From assembly GCA_002424635.1 (NCBI GenBank), contig DIKT01000034.1, positions 1 to 64,000 on the forward strand: a stretch of DNA of 64,000 nucleotides, given 5' to 3'. Source of the DNA: Desulfobulbaceae bacterium UBA5611. Its GTDB lineage: Bacteria; Desulfobacterota; Desulfobulbia; Desulfobulbales; Desulfocapsaceae. The translations under genes and the position numbers were made by a program. Of this stretch, positions 16,134 to 25,833 are shown piece after piece. The notes beneath the pieces are model-generated. The model saw only the letters and a program-made list of their open reading frames with translations. It made no database searches and had not been told where the DNA came from. How positions within the stretch are numbered: the first letter of the stretch is position 1; every line of letters starts with the position of its first letter.

Positions 16134-18068
16134 ATGGCGACTGCGGCCCACCACACCATTCTGCTCATTGACGACAACAAGAGCACCCGAACCCCGATTG
16201 TGGCCGTTCTCGAACAGGCTGGTTATAAAATAGTACTGGGTGACTGCGCCGAAGAGGCAATGAAACTGCTGCGGACCATTATACCGGACATCATCCTCCT
16301 GGATGTGATGATGCCCGGCATGAATGGCTTCTCCTTCTGCCGTAAGCTGAAAAAAGATCCGAAATATCAGGATATCCCCGTCATCTTTATCACCTCTCTT
16401 TCCCAGCAGGCAGATATCGTTAAAGGTTTTGATGCCGGCGGACAGGATTATATCGTCAAACCTTTCAACCAGCAGGAACTGCTGGCCAGGGTCAGAACCC
16501 ATATCCACCTGCATGACACCCTCTTGGAAAATAAACGGCTCAGCCGTCTTGCGCTCGATGCCAGCCGCTCTAAAAGTGAGTTTCTGGCCTCAATGAGTCA
16601 TGAGATCAGAACCCCGCTCAACTCCATTATCGGCATGGCCGAAGTCCTGGCTGAGACTGTTCTGACCGAAGAGCAGCATGAGTATGTCCGCATCTTCCGC
16701 GCCGCCGGTGAAAATCTGCTGGAGATCATCAATGACATCCTCGATCTTTCCAAAATTGAGGCCAGCCAGACCGAGCTTGAATCCATCGATTTTGATCTCC
16801 CGACCTTGCTTGATTCGGTCACCACCCTGGTCTCCTTACGGGCCGATGAACAGGAAACAACGGTCACAACTCATCTTGACAGCAATGTCCCCTTCTACCT
16901 CAATGGCGACCCCACCCGCCTGCGCCAGATTCTGCTTAATTTAGTGGGAAATGCGGTAAAATTCACCAAAAAAGGCCAGGTGGAGATCAAGATTTCCCTG
17001 CAGGCCAAACATGGCACTGAGCAGGAGCTCCTTTTTGCCATCAAGGATAATGGCATTGGCATCCCGGCCGACAAACAGCAGCTGATCTTTGACAGTTTCA
17101 CCCAGGCTGATTCTCTTACTACCCGGCAATATGGCGGGACCGGCCTGGGCCTTACTATCTGCCAGAAGCTGCTGAAAATCATGGGCGGCCATATCTGGTT
17201 GACCAGCCAGCCTGGAAAAGGCTCCACCTTTTTCTTCACCATTCCCTTGGTGCCGGCCACCTCACCCCGTCCGGAAATCGATACCAATGTTACCCTCCAG
17301 CGGGCCCAATGCGATCTGCTGCCGGCCGCTCGTATCCTGCTGGTCGATGATAATAAAGACAACTGTAACCTTATTCGTCTCTACCTCCGCAATACGCCTT
17401 TTACTTTAAAGACCGTTGACAATGGCCTGGCGGCCGTCAAGGCTTTCTGCGCTAAACCCTATGACCTGATCCTGATGGATCTGGAAATGCCGATCATGGA
17501 CGGCTATGAGGCCACCCAGAAGATCAGACAATGGGAGCAAGGGCAAAAAAGAAAGCCGGTCCCTATTATTGCCTTAACCGCGCATGCCTTTATCCGCTTC
17601 AAGAAAAAATGCCTGGATGCCGGCTGTAGCGACTTTCTGACTAAACCGGTGAAGAAAGCAAAACTGATTGAAACCATTGGCATTCACCTGCAACTAAATA
17701 ACCAGATCCAGCCGGAAACAGATGCCATTATGACTGAGGAACAAGACCCCAAAAGACTGATCCTGGACAGGAAGCTTGCAAAACTGATCCCCCGTTTCAT
17801 GGTCAACAAGAAGCAGGACGCCAAACAGCTGCTTGCCACCCTGGAAGCCGGGGCCAAGGAAGAACTAAGAAAACAGGCCCACACCATCAAAGGCACCTCC
17901 TGGATGTATGGCTTTACCCATCTTGGCAACCTCTGCCAGTCCCTGGAAAAATCAGCAGAGGCCGGTGACCTGGTGCAGGCCAGACAACTGATTGAGGAGA
18001 TAAGCCAATATCTTGATACCGTGCAGATCAGTTATCAAAAAGAGCAGGTGGCTGCTAAAACAAGCTGA
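16134..18068 (+). CDS. Hybrid histidine kinase: receiver-HisKA-HATPase-receiver-HPt
   Basis: A 644-residue cytoplasmic phosphorelay protein. The N-terminal receiver has Asp57 (LLDVMMPG) and Lys109. HisKA has His156 (SMSHEIRTPLN), and HATPase carries NLVGNAVKFT (N273), DNGIGI and GGTGLGL. The second receiver has Asp449 (LMDLEMP) and Lys504, and the C-terminal HPt domain has His583 (AHTIKG). A full His-Asp-His-Asp relay is thus within one chain. There is no transmembrane or PAS sensor, so input must come through the first receiver. The next gene, 15 nt downstream, is a stand-alone receiver and a natural phosphate acceptor. Confidence 0.9.
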   Translation: MATAAHHTILLIDDNKSTRTPIVAVLEQAGYKIVLGDCAEEAMKLLRTIIPDIILLDVMMPGMNGFSFCRKLKKDPKYQDIPVIFITSLSQQADIVKGFDAGGQDYIVKPFNQQELLARVRTHIHLHDTLLENKRLSRLALDASRSKSEFLASMSHEIRTPLNSIIGMAEVLAETVLTEEQHEYVRIFRAAGENLLEIINDILDLSKIEASQTELESIDFDLPTLLDSVTTLVSLRADEQETTVTTHLDSNVPFYLNGDPTRLRQILLNLVGNAVKFTKKGQVEIKISLQAKHGTEQELLFAIKDNGIGIPADKQQLIFDSFTQADSLTTRQYGGTGLGLTICQKLLKIMGGHIWLTSQPGKGSTFFFTIPLVPATSPRPEIDTNVTLQRAQCDLLPAARILLVDDNKDNCNLIRLYLRNTPFTLKTVDNGLAAVKAFCAKPYDLILMDLEMPIMDGYEATQKIRQWEQGQKRKPVPIIALTAHAFIRFKKKCLDAGCSDFLTKPVKKAKLIETIGIHLQLNNQIQPETDAIMTEEQDPKRLILDRKLAKLIPRFMVNKKQDAKQLLATLEAGAKEELRKQAHTIKGTSWMYGFTHLGNLCQSLEKSAEAGDLVQARQLIEEISQYLDTVQISYQKEQVAAKTS

Positions 18069-18083
18069 ACCTATAATAAAAAA

Positions 18084-18497
18084 ATGCTGAAAATAACCAA
18101 AATTGTGCTGATTGATGATGATAAGGATCTCTGCGATCTCCTGAAAATGGAGCTGGAGGCTTCCGGCAGATTCCAGGTCATCGTCACCAGCCAAAGCACA
18201 ACCGCCATGGCAATGATCAAAAAGGAATGCCCCGATCTTGCCATTATTGACATCAATATGCCGCATATACAGGGGGTCGACCTGGTGATTAAGCTGTCAC
18301 AGGAGCCGGAGACGGCCGGGATTCCCTTCCTTTATCTTACCGGTACGATCAGCCCGGCGGCTGTAATGCCCATTATAGGCAGCCACAACCTGCAGCCGCT
18401 GGTTTCCAAGCAATCGCCCGTTGCCGATCTTATCGCCGCCATAGACCGCCTGCTGCCCTTCTCTAACGACCATGGAAACCAACCTTGCCTGACTTAA
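18084..18497 (+). CDS. Single-domain response regulator
   Basis: A 137-residue receiver without an output domain: acidic pair DDD (11-13), phospho-acceptor Asp56 in IIDINMP, Thr at LTGT and Lys109. Helix alpha4 to beta5 is less typical (PLVSKQSP instead of the usual KP). It lies 15 nt after the hybrid kinase and probably receives phosphate from its HPt domain, acting by protein-protein contact. Its 3' end overlaps the rsmB start by 13 nt. Confidence 0.85.
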   Translation: MLKITKIVLIDDDKDLCDLLKMELEASGRFQVIVTSQSTTAMAMIKKECPDLAIIDINMPHIQGVDLVIKLSQEPETAGIPFLYLTGTISPAAVMPIIGSHNLQPLVSKQSPVADLIAAIDRLLPFSNDHGNQPCLT

Positions 18498-19888
18498 ACC
18501 AAAAGACAAGACGATCTGCTCGTTTTGCCGCAATCGAGACTCTGTGCCGGCTTGACCGCAGCCGCCTGCCGGTAGCTGCACTTTTTGACAAAGTGGCAGG
18601 GGAATGTACCCTCGATGGTGCCGACCGGCAGCTGGCCATGAATATTATCTATGGCGTGCTGCGGCAACGGCAGACTCTCAACGGCCTGCTCCAGTCCCTG
18701 TGCCGGCAGTCGATTACCAAGATCAAACCATTTGTCCGCCAGACCCTGCTGACTGGATTATATCAGATCTTTTTTCTCGATCGGATCCCCGAGTCAGCAG
18801 CAGTCAACGAATCAGTTAAGGCCGTGCAGGCAGCTCATCTGCCCAAAAACCTGCAGGGTTTTGTCAACGGCGTCCTGCGCGCCAGTATTCGCCAGAAGCA
18901 GACACTACAGGCCGCCTGCCACCATGACAGCTCAGAAAGACCTTTTCTTAATCATCCGGACTGGCTGGTCAGCCGATGGCAGAAGAGGTATGGCGAGGAA
19001 GAAATGCGGCGGATCTGTACCGTCAACAATCAGCAGTCGCCTCTGATCCTGCTGGTCAACACCTGCAGGACCAACAGAGCTCAGCTGATGGCCGATTTTG
19101 AACAGGCGGCAATAGCAGTGCAACCCGGAGCATACAGCCAGGAGGCCTTGATCCTGCCTGATTTTCATGGCGTCATCAGCAGGTTGCCCGGATTCAGCCA
19201 GGGCCATTTCCAGGTTCAGGATGAGGGGGCCCAACTGCTGACTCTGCTCTTAAATCCCATCAAAAAGGGTGGTCATTATCTGGATGCCTGCGCCGGTCTT
19301 GGCGGCAAGACCAGCGGCCTGGTTCAGCTCGGTGCCGGCAGTAATGCCGTCATCACGGCTGTTGAACCAGAGCCCCAACGCCAGCAGAAATTCCGGGAGA
19401 ATATGGTGCGTCTCCATCCTGAAGCATCGATTACTCTGGCCGGCATGGACCTGCAGCGCTTTGCTCAAGGTTGTGACCGCCTTTTCGACGGTATCCTGGT
19501 GGATGCCCCCTGTTCCGGTACCGGGGTCACCGGCAGGCATCCCGATATTCGCTGGAACCGGCAGCAGAGCGACCTGGCCCGGTACCAGATTTTACAGTTA
19601 ACCCTGCTGGAACAGGCAGCAGGACTGCTCGCGGCAGACGGCATCCTGGTTTATGCCACCTGCTCTCTGGAAGCCGAGGAAAATGAGGAGGTCATTACTC
19701 TCTTTCTGAGGCGCAATCCTGAATTTATGACGGAAGATTGCGCCCCCTTCCTGCCGCCCACAGCCAGGCAACTGGTCAGCAATAAATTTTTTGCCTCCCG
19801 GCCCGGATCTTCTATTGATGGTTTTTTCGCAGCCAGACTAAGTCGTATTAACAACATGGCTGAATCTGTTATGACTGCACCAGCCTGA
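18485..19888 (+). CDS. rsmB: 16S rRNA (cytosine-967-C5)-methyltransferase
   Basis: A 467-residue protein with an N-terminal NusB-like RNA-binding domain (residues 8-140) and a C-terminal Fmu/NOL1 methyltransferase. SAM motif DACAGLGGKTSG, VDAPCSGTGVTG with the release Cys, and YATCSLEAEEN with the catalytic Cys are all present. It would methylate C967 of 16S rRNA. The start appears to be TTG at 18485, overlapping the receiver gene; the ATG at 18472 is out of frame and stops after six codons. An overlap of a ribosomal maturation gene with a signalling gene suggests cotranscription. Confidence 0.9.
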   Translation: MPDLNQKTRRSARFAAIETLCRLDRSRLPVAALFDKVAGECTLDGADRQLAMNIIYGVLRQRQTLNGLLQSLCRQSITKIKPFVRQTLLTGLYQIFFLDRIPESAAVNESVKAVQAAHLPKNLQGFVNGVLRASIRQKQTLQAACHHDSSERPFLNHPDWLVSRWQKRYGEEEMRRICTVNNQQSPLILLVNTCRTNRAQLMADFEQAAIAVQPGAYSQEALILPDFHGVISRLPGFSQGHFQVQDEGAQLLTLLLNPIKKGGHYLDACAGLGGKTSGLVQLGAGSNAVITAVEPEPQRQQKFRENMVRLHPEASITLAGMDLQRFAQGCDRLFDGILVDAPCSGTGVTGRHPDIRWNRQQSDLARYQILQLTLLEQAAGLLAADGILVYATCSLEAEENEEVITLFLRRNPEFMTEDCAPFLPPTARQLVSNKFFASRPGSSIDGFFAARLSRINNMAESVMTAPA

Positions 19889-19967
19889 ATTAAAGCTCAT
19901 AGCCTTAAAGGCTGGAGACAGTCTATTGAGGTCAATTGCCGTTCACCCTGCAGAAAAGCGAGCAACT

Positions 19968-21125
19968 ATGTCCCAACGTGTCATCTGGAGCAGCCTGATC
20001 TTGCTGCTGCTGATCGGAGCTTTTGTTTGGTACTTTCTTTTCCCTGAAGAGATTGAGGTCACGGTCGCGCCTGTTGAGCGAGGGACAGTAGAAAAAGTGG
20101 TGGCCAATACCCGGGTTGGCACCTTGAAGGCCAGCCGCCAGGCCCAGTTATCTCCTGCCATTGGCGGGCAGCTCAGTGTCCTGGCAGTCAAAAAAGGCGA
20201 TCTGGTCCAAAAGGGGCAACTCTTGCTGGAACTGTGGAACAAAGATCTTCTGGCCGAGCAGCAACTGGCCGCCAGTGAAGCCAAAACTGCCCAGGCCCAG
20301 GCGGAATCAGCCAGGGTCCAGGCGGAGAACGCCAGCCGTGAGGCCCAACGGCTGCAAAAGCTGTTGCTGATCGATGCCGTTTCTGAAGAGGTAGCCGACA
20401 AGGCAAAAAGTGCGGCCCGGGCCCAGTACTATACCTATCAGGCCGCCATGGCCGCTGCTGAGACCAGTCTGGCCCGCCGGCAGGTCATCACGGCCCACCT
20501 GGAACGCACCCGATTACTGGCGCCCTTTGCCGGCATTATCGCCGAGATTCACGGCGAGCTCAACGAATATATTACGCCCTCACCGCCAGGCATTGCCACC
20601 TTGCCCACCATCGAACTGCTTGATATCTCTTCTTTTTATATTACTGCCCCCATTGATGAAGTTGATGCCAATAAGGTAATGGTGGGGGCCACAGCCAGAG
20701 TCACCATGGACGCCTTTGGCGATAGACACTTTGCGGCCCGCGTTCGCCGGATTGCCCCCTATGTCCTCGACCGTGAAAAGCAGGCCCGGACGGTGGAAGT
20801 CGAGCTTGATTTCACCGAGTTGACTGAAGAGCACAATCTGCTGGCCGGTTACAGTGCTGATGTGGAGATCATTCTGGAGCAACGTGACAACACCTTGCGT
20901 ATTCCTACCCAGGCCCTGCTGCCGGGCAACAGGATCTATGTCTATCAGCCCGAAACCAGACGGCTGGCAGAGCGCATCATTGAGCCGGGATTGAGTAACT
21001 GGGATCACACCGAGGTCATCAAAGGCCTGCAGCAGGGAGAACTGCTGGTCCTGTCCATTGATCAAGCGGGGTTGCAGGATGGGATCCGGGCCCGGGCCTC
21101 TCAAGAGCAGGCAGCCGGCAGATGA
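19968..21125 (+). CDS. HlyD/MacA-type periplasmic adaptor of an ABC exporter
   Basis: A membrane-fusion protein of 385 residues from the ATG at 19968 (a TTG 14 codons upstream is possible). One N-terminal transmembrane helix (WSSLILLLLIGAFVWYFLF) is followed by a barrel-sandwich half-motif (GQLSVLAVKKGDLVQKGQLL), an alpha-helical hairpin with Ala/Gln-rich heptads, the second lipoyl half (LLAPFAGIIAEIHGELNEYI) and beta-barrel domains. It links the inner-membrane ABC transporter encoded next to an outer-membrane channel. Its stop overlaps the ATPase start by 4 nt. No TolC-like gene is nearby. The substrate is unknown. Confidence 0.85.
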   Translation: MSQRVIWSSLILLLLIGAFVWYFLFPEEIEVTVAPVERGTVEKVVANTRVGTLKASRQAQLSPAIGGQLSVLAVKKGDLVQKGQLLLELWNKDLLAEQQLAASEAKTAQAQAESARVQAENASREAQRLQKLLLIDAVSEEVADKAKSAARAQYYTYQAAMAAAETSLARRQVITAHLERTRLLAPFAGIIAEIHGELNEYITPSPPGIATLPTIELLDISSFYITAPIDEVDANKVMVGATARVTMDAFGDRHFAARVRRIAPYVLDREKQARTVEVELDFTELTEEHNLLAGYSADVEIILEQRDNTLRIPTQALLPGNRIYVYQPETRRLAERIIEPGLSNWDHTEVIKGLQQGELLVLSIDQAGLQDGIRARASQEQAAGR

Positions 21126-21805
21126 TTAAGCTGCAGCGTATCGAACGGGTCTTTCAGGTCGGAGATGAACAAATTCAAGGGCTCTCCGATGTCTCCATGA
21201 CCGCCGACGCCGGTGAGTATATCGCCATCATGGGACCATCCGGCTCAGGCAAGTCATCTCTTCTCAATATTCTGGGCCTCCTCGATCGGCCGGATGGCGG
21301 TTCTTATGAACTGGACGGGATTCTGGTCTCAGAACTCAATGAAAAAGAGCAGGCCCGCATCCGCCGCCATAAGATCGGCTTTGTCTTTCAGTTCTTTCAT
21401 CTGGTGCCGCGCCTGACCGCTTTTGACAATATCGCCCTGCCCCTGATGCTCTCGGGCATGAAGCAGGAGGAACGGCAGACCCGGGTCACCGCCGCCCTGG
21501 CCGCTTTTGGCCTTGGCAATCGGGCCCAGCATCGGCCGGATCAGCTGTCCGGCGGCCAGCGCCAGCGGGTGGCGATTGCCAGAGCTACCATCATGCAGCC
21601 CGCTGTGATCCTGGCCGATGAACCCACCGGCAATCTTGATCGCCATGCCGGCATCGAAGTGGCGGAGATTCTCGAAGAGCTGAACCGGCAGGGGATCACC
21701 CTGATCCTGGTCACCCATGATCCGGATCTGGGCAGACGGGCCCATCGTCAAATCCGGATGGTGGACGGCCGCATCAACCATGACAGCAGTCATAACAAGA
21801 TTTAA
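21122..21805 (+). CDS. ABC transporter ATPase, MacB/LolD family
   Basis: A 227-residue ATPase with Walker A GPSGSGKSS (about 38-46), Q-loop VFQFFHLVP, signature LSGGQRQRVAIARA, Walker B VILADEPTGNLD and H-loop THD. Family features point to the MacB/LolD/FtsE-like type VII transporters, which drive periplasmic mechanotransmission rather than passage of substrate through the membrane. It is separate from its permeases, unlike fused MacB. Operon order: adaptor, ATPase, permease, permease. Confidence 0.9.
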   Translation: MIKLQRIERVFQVGDEQIQGLSDVSMTADAGEYIAIMGPSGSGKSSLLNILGLLDRPDGGSYELDGILVSELNEKEQARIRRHKIGFVFQFFHLVPRLTAFDNIALPLMLSGMKQEERQTRVTAALAAFGLGNRAQHRPDQLSGGQRQRVAIARATIMQPAVILADEPTGNLDRHAGIEVAEILEELNRQGITLILVTHDPDLGRRAHRQIRMVDGRINHDSSHNKI

Positions 21806-21813
21806 GGACAGCC

Positions 21814-23019
21814 ATGCAGATCAGCGACATCCTGTCTTTCAGCCTGCGGGCGGCCACAGCCAATCGCAGCCGGACCCTGCTCATGCTGCTGGCCATGACG
21901 ATAGGGGTCAGCTCAGTGGTCGTCCTCATCTCCCTTGGTGACAGCGCCCGCCGCTATGTGATCGGCGAGTTTGCCGCACTGGGCACCAATCTCCTCGTGG
22001 TCCTGCCGGGCCGCTCCGAGACCACGGGCGGGCCGCCTCCCCTGCTGGGCGAAACCCCCCGCGACCTGACTCTCAATGATGCCATGGCCCTGAGCCGAAC
22101 CGCCACGGTGCGCCGGATAGCACCGATCATCGCCGGTTCCGCCCCGGTCTCGGTGGGCCATCTGGAACGGGAGATGCTGGTGATCGGCGGCACCTCTGAA
22201 CTCTTTGAGATCCGTCACCTCAGCTTGAGTCAGGGTTCCTTTCTGCCGCCCGGTGATTCAACTAAAGCCCAGGCCGTCTGCGTGATCGGCATGACGGGCC
22301 GACAGGAGCTTTTCGGTCGGCAGCCGGCCCTCGGCCAATGGCTGCGTATCGGCGACCGCCGTTTCAGGGTGATTGGCGTGCTCGCTTCCAGCACGGTTTC
22401 CCTCGGTGAAGATCTGGGGGAAATGGTCATCATTCCGGTGGCCGCTGCGCAATCGCTTTTTAATACCTCTTCGCTGTTTCGTATCCTGGTGGAGGCCACC
22501 AGTCCTGAAGGAATGGAACAGACCAGGCAATTCATCCTCGAGACCATCAGGGACCGCCACGAAGGTGAGGATGATGTCACGGTCATTACCCAGGATGCCG
22601 TTCTCACCACCTTTGATCGTATTTTCAAGGCGCTGACCTTGTCGGTGGCCGGCATTGCCGCCATCAGCCTGGTGGTGGCCGGTATCATGATCATGAACGT
22701 CATGCTGGTGGCCGTCTCCAACCGCCGGGCCGAGATCGGTCTGCTCAAGGCCCTGGGGGCCTCCAGAAGACAAATCCTGACCCTTTTTCTGACTGAATCG
22801 ACCCTCCTGTCGCTTACCGGGGCCGGAATCGGACTTATCCTGGCCCTGTTCGGCATGCGGCTGGCTGCCTTTCTGTTCCCGCAGTTTCCACTGCAGCTGG
22901 CCCCCTGGGCCTCAGCCATCGCCCTGGCAGTGGCCTTGATCACCGGGATCATCTTTGGTCTGCTGCCGGCCCGCCAGGCAGCAGAGCTGGAGCCGGCCCT
23001 GGCCTTGGCGCGGCGTTGA
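21814..23019 (+). CDS. ABC transporter permease, MacB/FtsX type (first)
   Basis: A 401-residue permease: one N-terminal transmembrane helix (LLMLLAMTIGVSSVVVLISL), a large periplasmic MacB-PCD domain (about 45-270), then three C-terminal helices including the FtsX signature region (RRAEIGLLKALGASRRQIL). It starts 8 nt after the ATPase gene and ends one base into the next permease. It probably forms a heterodimer with that permease. Confidence 0.88.
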   Translation: MQISDILSFSLRAATANRSRTLLMLLAMTIGVSSVVVLISLGDSARRYVIGEFAALGTNLLVVLPGRSETTGGPPPLLGETPRDLTLNDAMALSRTATVRRIAPIIAGSAPVSVGHLEREMLVIGGTSELFEIRHLSLSQGSFLPPGDSTKAQAVCVIGMTGRQELFGRQPALGQWLRIGDRRFRVIGVLASSTVSLGEDLGEMVIIPVAAAQSLFNTSSLFRILVEATSPEGMEQTRQFILETIRDRHEGEDDVTVITQDAVLTTFDRIFKALTLSVAGIAAISLVVAGIMIMNVMLVAVSNRRAEIGLLKALGASRRQILTLFLTESTLLSLTGAGIGLILALFGMRLAAFLFPQFPLQLAPWASAIALAVALITGIIFGLLPARQAAELEPALALARR

Positions 23020-24227
23020 TGAACAGTATGCAAATAAAGGATTTTTGGAGCTACACTATCAACAGCCTCCGCGCGCAACGGCTGCGCAGCTTTCTGACTG
23101 CCACCGGTATTGCCGTGGGTATCGGGGCAGTGGTCCTGCTCACCTCCCTCGGCGCCGGCCTGCATCAATTTGTCCTCGCGGAATTTACCCAGTTCGGTAC
23201 CAACCTTATCTCTATCAATCCCGGTAAGATTACCACTTATGGCATCTCAGGAGCCATAATCAGCAATGTCCGGCCGCTCACTATCGAAGACGGCGAGGCC
23301 CTCCGGCAATTGCCCCAGGTCCTGGCTGTGGTCTCCGTGGTGCAGGGCAATGGTGCCATAGAGGCTGGCGGCCGCCAGCGACGAACCACCATCTACGGGG
23401 TTGAGGCCTCCGCCCCCAGGGTCTGGAACTTTGCGGTGGCGGCCGGTCGTTTTCTGCCTGATGATCCTCCCCGGGCGGCCCGCTCCTTTGCCGTCCTCGG
23501 CAGCAAGGTGCGCCAGGAGTTATTCGGTTCCGCCCAGGCCTTGGGCAAAAGGGTCCGCATTGGCGGTGAGACCTTCCGGGTCATTGGCTCCATGGAATCA
23601 AAAGGGCAATTACTGGGTTTTGATATTGATGATGCCGTCTATATCCCCACCAGCAAGGCCATGGCTCTGTTTAATCGGGAAAGCCTCATGGAGATCGACC
23701 TGCTCCATGCCACCGGCAGCACTTCTGCAACCGTAGCCGAGCAGATCAAAAAAATCCTGCAGAGCCGTCATGGCCGTGAAGATTTTACTGTCACCACTCA
23801 GGAAAAAATGCTGGAGGTTCTGGGTGGCGTCCTCAACACCTTGACGATTGCGGTGGGGGCACTAGGCGGCATATCACTGCTGGTTGGTGGCGTCGGCATC
23901 CTGACCATCATCTCGATCAGCGTTAATGAAAGAACTGGTGAGATCGGTCTGCTCAGAGCCATGGGGGTTGAACGCCATCAGATTTTAACTCTTTTTCTTG
24001 GTGAGGCCGCAGCACTGGCTGCCATTGGCGGCGTGGCCGGCCTGGGGTTGGGCATAGGCGGCTCATGGCTGTTCAGTCTTCTGGTACCGGCCCTGCCAAG
24101 CCATACCTCCTGGGGCTATGTCTTGGCCGCCGAACTGCTGGCTGTCCTGGTGGGTGTGCTGGCAGGGGTTATACCCGCCCGCCGCGCCGCCGGACTGCAT
24201 CCGGTTGAGGCGCTACGAGCGGAATAG
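23019..24227 (+). CDS. ABC transporter permease, MacB/FtsX type (second)
   Basis: A 402-residue paralogue of the preceding permease: N-terminal helix, periplasmic domain with the EDGEALRQL and FRVIGSMESKGQLLGFDID region, and three C-terminal helices (ERTGEIGLLRAMGVERHQIL). The ATG at 23019 overlaps the previous stop (TGATG). Two distinct permeases with one ATPase suggest a heterodimeric transporter. The gene ends immediately against the convergent SPFH gene, without spacing. Confidence 0.87.
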   Translation: MNSMQIKDFWSYTINSLRAQRLRSFLTATGIAVGIGAVVLLTSLGAGLHQFVLAEFTQFGTNLISINPGKITTYGISGAIISNVRPLTIEDGEALRQLPQVLAVVSVVQGNGAIEAGGRQRRTTIYGVEASAPRVWNFAVAAGRFLPDDPPRAARSFAVLGSKVRQELFGSAQALGKRVRIGGETFRVIGSMESKGQLLGFDIDDAVYIPTSKAMALFNRESLMEIDLLHATGSTSATVAEQIKKILQSRHGREDFTVTTQEKMLEVLGGVLNTLTIAVGALGGISLLVGGVGILTIISISVNERTGEIGLLRAMGVERHQILTLFLGEAAALAAIGGVAGLGLGIGGSWLFSLLVPALPSHTSWGYVLAAELLAVLVGVLAGVIPARRAAGLHPVEALRAE

Positions 24228-25121
24228 TTATTTAACTACCTTAAGACCAAACATGCCCTGCAGCGCGGCTGGCAAATCAGCAGGCAGGATCACAGTCTTG
24301 GCATTATCAGATGTGCTCAGCTCCTGTAAGGTGCCGATATATTTCTCACCCAACAGATAGAGAGCCGGCAGCTGGTCGCTGCCGAGTCCCTGCTGCACCA
24401 GGGTCAGGGCATCTTTAGTGGCATTGGCCAGGACAATCCTGGCCTCGGCATCACGGCGGGAGGCCTCCAGGCTTCCTTCCGCCACCAGAATGGCTTTCTG
24501 TTTCTGTCCTTCCGCCATCAGGATAGCGGCCTGTTTTTCGCCCTCGGCCTCGGTGATGGCCGCCCGCCGAATCCGCTCCGCGGCGGCCTGGCGTTCCATG
24601 GAGGCCTGCATGGTAGTAGATGGTTTGATGTCCTGAATCTCGATACTTTTGACCGTCAGGCCCCAATCTTCCAGGTCATTGGCAATGGCCTGGATCAGTT
24701 TAATCTTGATCTGTTCCCGGGAGCTTAAGGCATCGTCAAGATCCATCTGGCCGATAATGGCCCGCAGGTTGGTCATAATCAGGTTTCTGGTGGCATGTTC
24801 ATAGAAATCGATGCCAAAAATAGCCTTATGCGGGGTATGAATATTAATAAAGGCAATGGCGTTGGTAATAATGACCGCATTATCACGGGTGATCACCTCC
24901 TGGCTGGGGATATCAAGGGAGATATCTTTTCTGGTCACCTTGGCGGCAATAGTATCAATATAAGGAATAATCAGGTTGAGGCCCGGTGTCAGGGTGGCAT
25001 GATATTTACCCAGCCGCATGATCACATACTCATAACCCTGGGGCACAATCTTGACCCCGTTGGCAATAGTGACGATTACCAGCAGCAGGATGGCTCCAAT
25101 AATAATAAGACCTACATTCAT
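24228..25121 (-). CDS. SPFH/band-7 membrane protein (slipin/QmcA-like)
   Basis: A 297-residue stomatin-type protein: N-terminal membrane segment (VGLIIIGAILLLVIVTIANG), an SPFH domain (VPQGYEYVIMRLGKYHATL through SIEIQDIKP), and an Ala/Glu-rich coiled coil (EGEKQAAILMAEGQKQ) for oligomerisation. I use the ATG at 25121, preceded by GGAGGAAATTC; an ATG five codons earlier is possible. Together with the NfeD gene upstream it forms the usual slipin-NfeD pair, thought to organise membrane microdomains. Confidence 0.88.
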   Translation of the reverse strand: MNVGLIIIGAILLLVIVTIANGVKIVPQGYEYVIMRLGKYHATLTPGLNLIIPYIDTIAAKVTRKDISLDIPSQEVITRDNAVIITNAIAFINIHTPHKAIFGIDFYEHATRNLIMTNLRAIIGQMDLDDALSSREQIKIKLIQAIANDLEDWGLTVKSIEIQDIKPSTTMQASMERQAAAERIRRAAITEAEGEKQAAILMAEGQKQKAILVAEGSLEASRRDAEARIVLANATKDALTLVQQGLGSDQLPALYLLGEKYIGTLQELSTSDNAKTVILPADLPAALQGMFGLKVVK

Positions 25122-25264
25122 ATGAATTTCCTCCATTGAAGATTTAACAACTTTTTCTACCTCGATCAGTCATAATGATATTTTGCCGCAAACCTATAAT
25201 ATTTTCGAGGATAAATTTTGGCCATAACGCCGAGTTTGGCCGAAAAGTCCAATTCAAGTCACCC

Positions 25265-25732
25265 TTACACCACTTTCTCCACCTTCAGGATCCGTTCATG
25301 CGGATCTTGTGATAAAATCGCCACCACCCGCACCCGGTTGCCGGTTTCTATAGGTTCATCGGCCTGATAGCTCCAGGACTCTTCACCAAGTACCGGCACC
25401 GAAAAGGCCACCCGCCCCTTTTGCCCTGGCAGCAGGGCCCGGCTGGCGGCAATACCGGTCTGGCCGATGGCCGACTTTTCATCCATCAACAGGGACTGCA
25501 TCTTTTTTCGCGGCACAAAAAGACGGAACCACAAAAAAGTAAAGCCGATACTGGATAATGAGAAGACCAATATCTGCCATTTTAATGGAATCTCAGGGAG
25601 CAAGGCCACCAGCAGACCAGTGACCAGGGCTCCCAGACCAAACCAGAAGATGGTAAACGAAGGCACCACCAGTTCTAAAAGAACAAGGATTATGCCCAGC
25701 ACAATCCAGTGCCACCAGAGGATATTTTCCAT
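25265..25732 (-). CDS. NfeD-family membrane protein (short form)
   Basis: A 155-residue protein with two or three transmembrane helices (WIVLGIILVLLELVVPSFTI, GLGALVTGLLVAL, WQILVFSLSSIGFTFLWF) and a C-terminal OB-fold domain (AIGQTGIAA, GRVAFSVPVLGEESW, NRVRVVAIL). It lacks the protease part of long NfeD. The ATG at 25732 has AAAGGA upstream. It is followed by the SPFH gene, its usual partner, after a 143-base gap that contains an imperfect TTTTGGCC/GGCCGAAAA repeat. Confidence 0.88.
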   Translation of the reverse strand: MENILWWHWIVLGIILVLLELVVPSFTIFWFGLGALVTGLLVALLPEIPLKWQILVFSLSSIGFTFLWFRLFVPRKKMQSLLMDEKSAIGQTGIAASRALLPGQKGRVAFSVPVLGEESWSYQADEPIETGNRVRVVAILSQDPHERILKVEKVV

Positions 25733-25833
25733 CAAATTCCTTTATTTTCCTTCAATTGATCTTTACCGGACTTCGCTAATTCTCTGCCGACCAGCAGAAC
25801 TTTTACCTTGCCGGTTTGCCCCTATTACCTGGA

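Noticed and set aside
22230..23168. Minus-strand open frame of 312 codons across the ABC permeases
   Set aside because: Shadow of GC-rich permease genes with clear MacB-type sequence on the plus strand.
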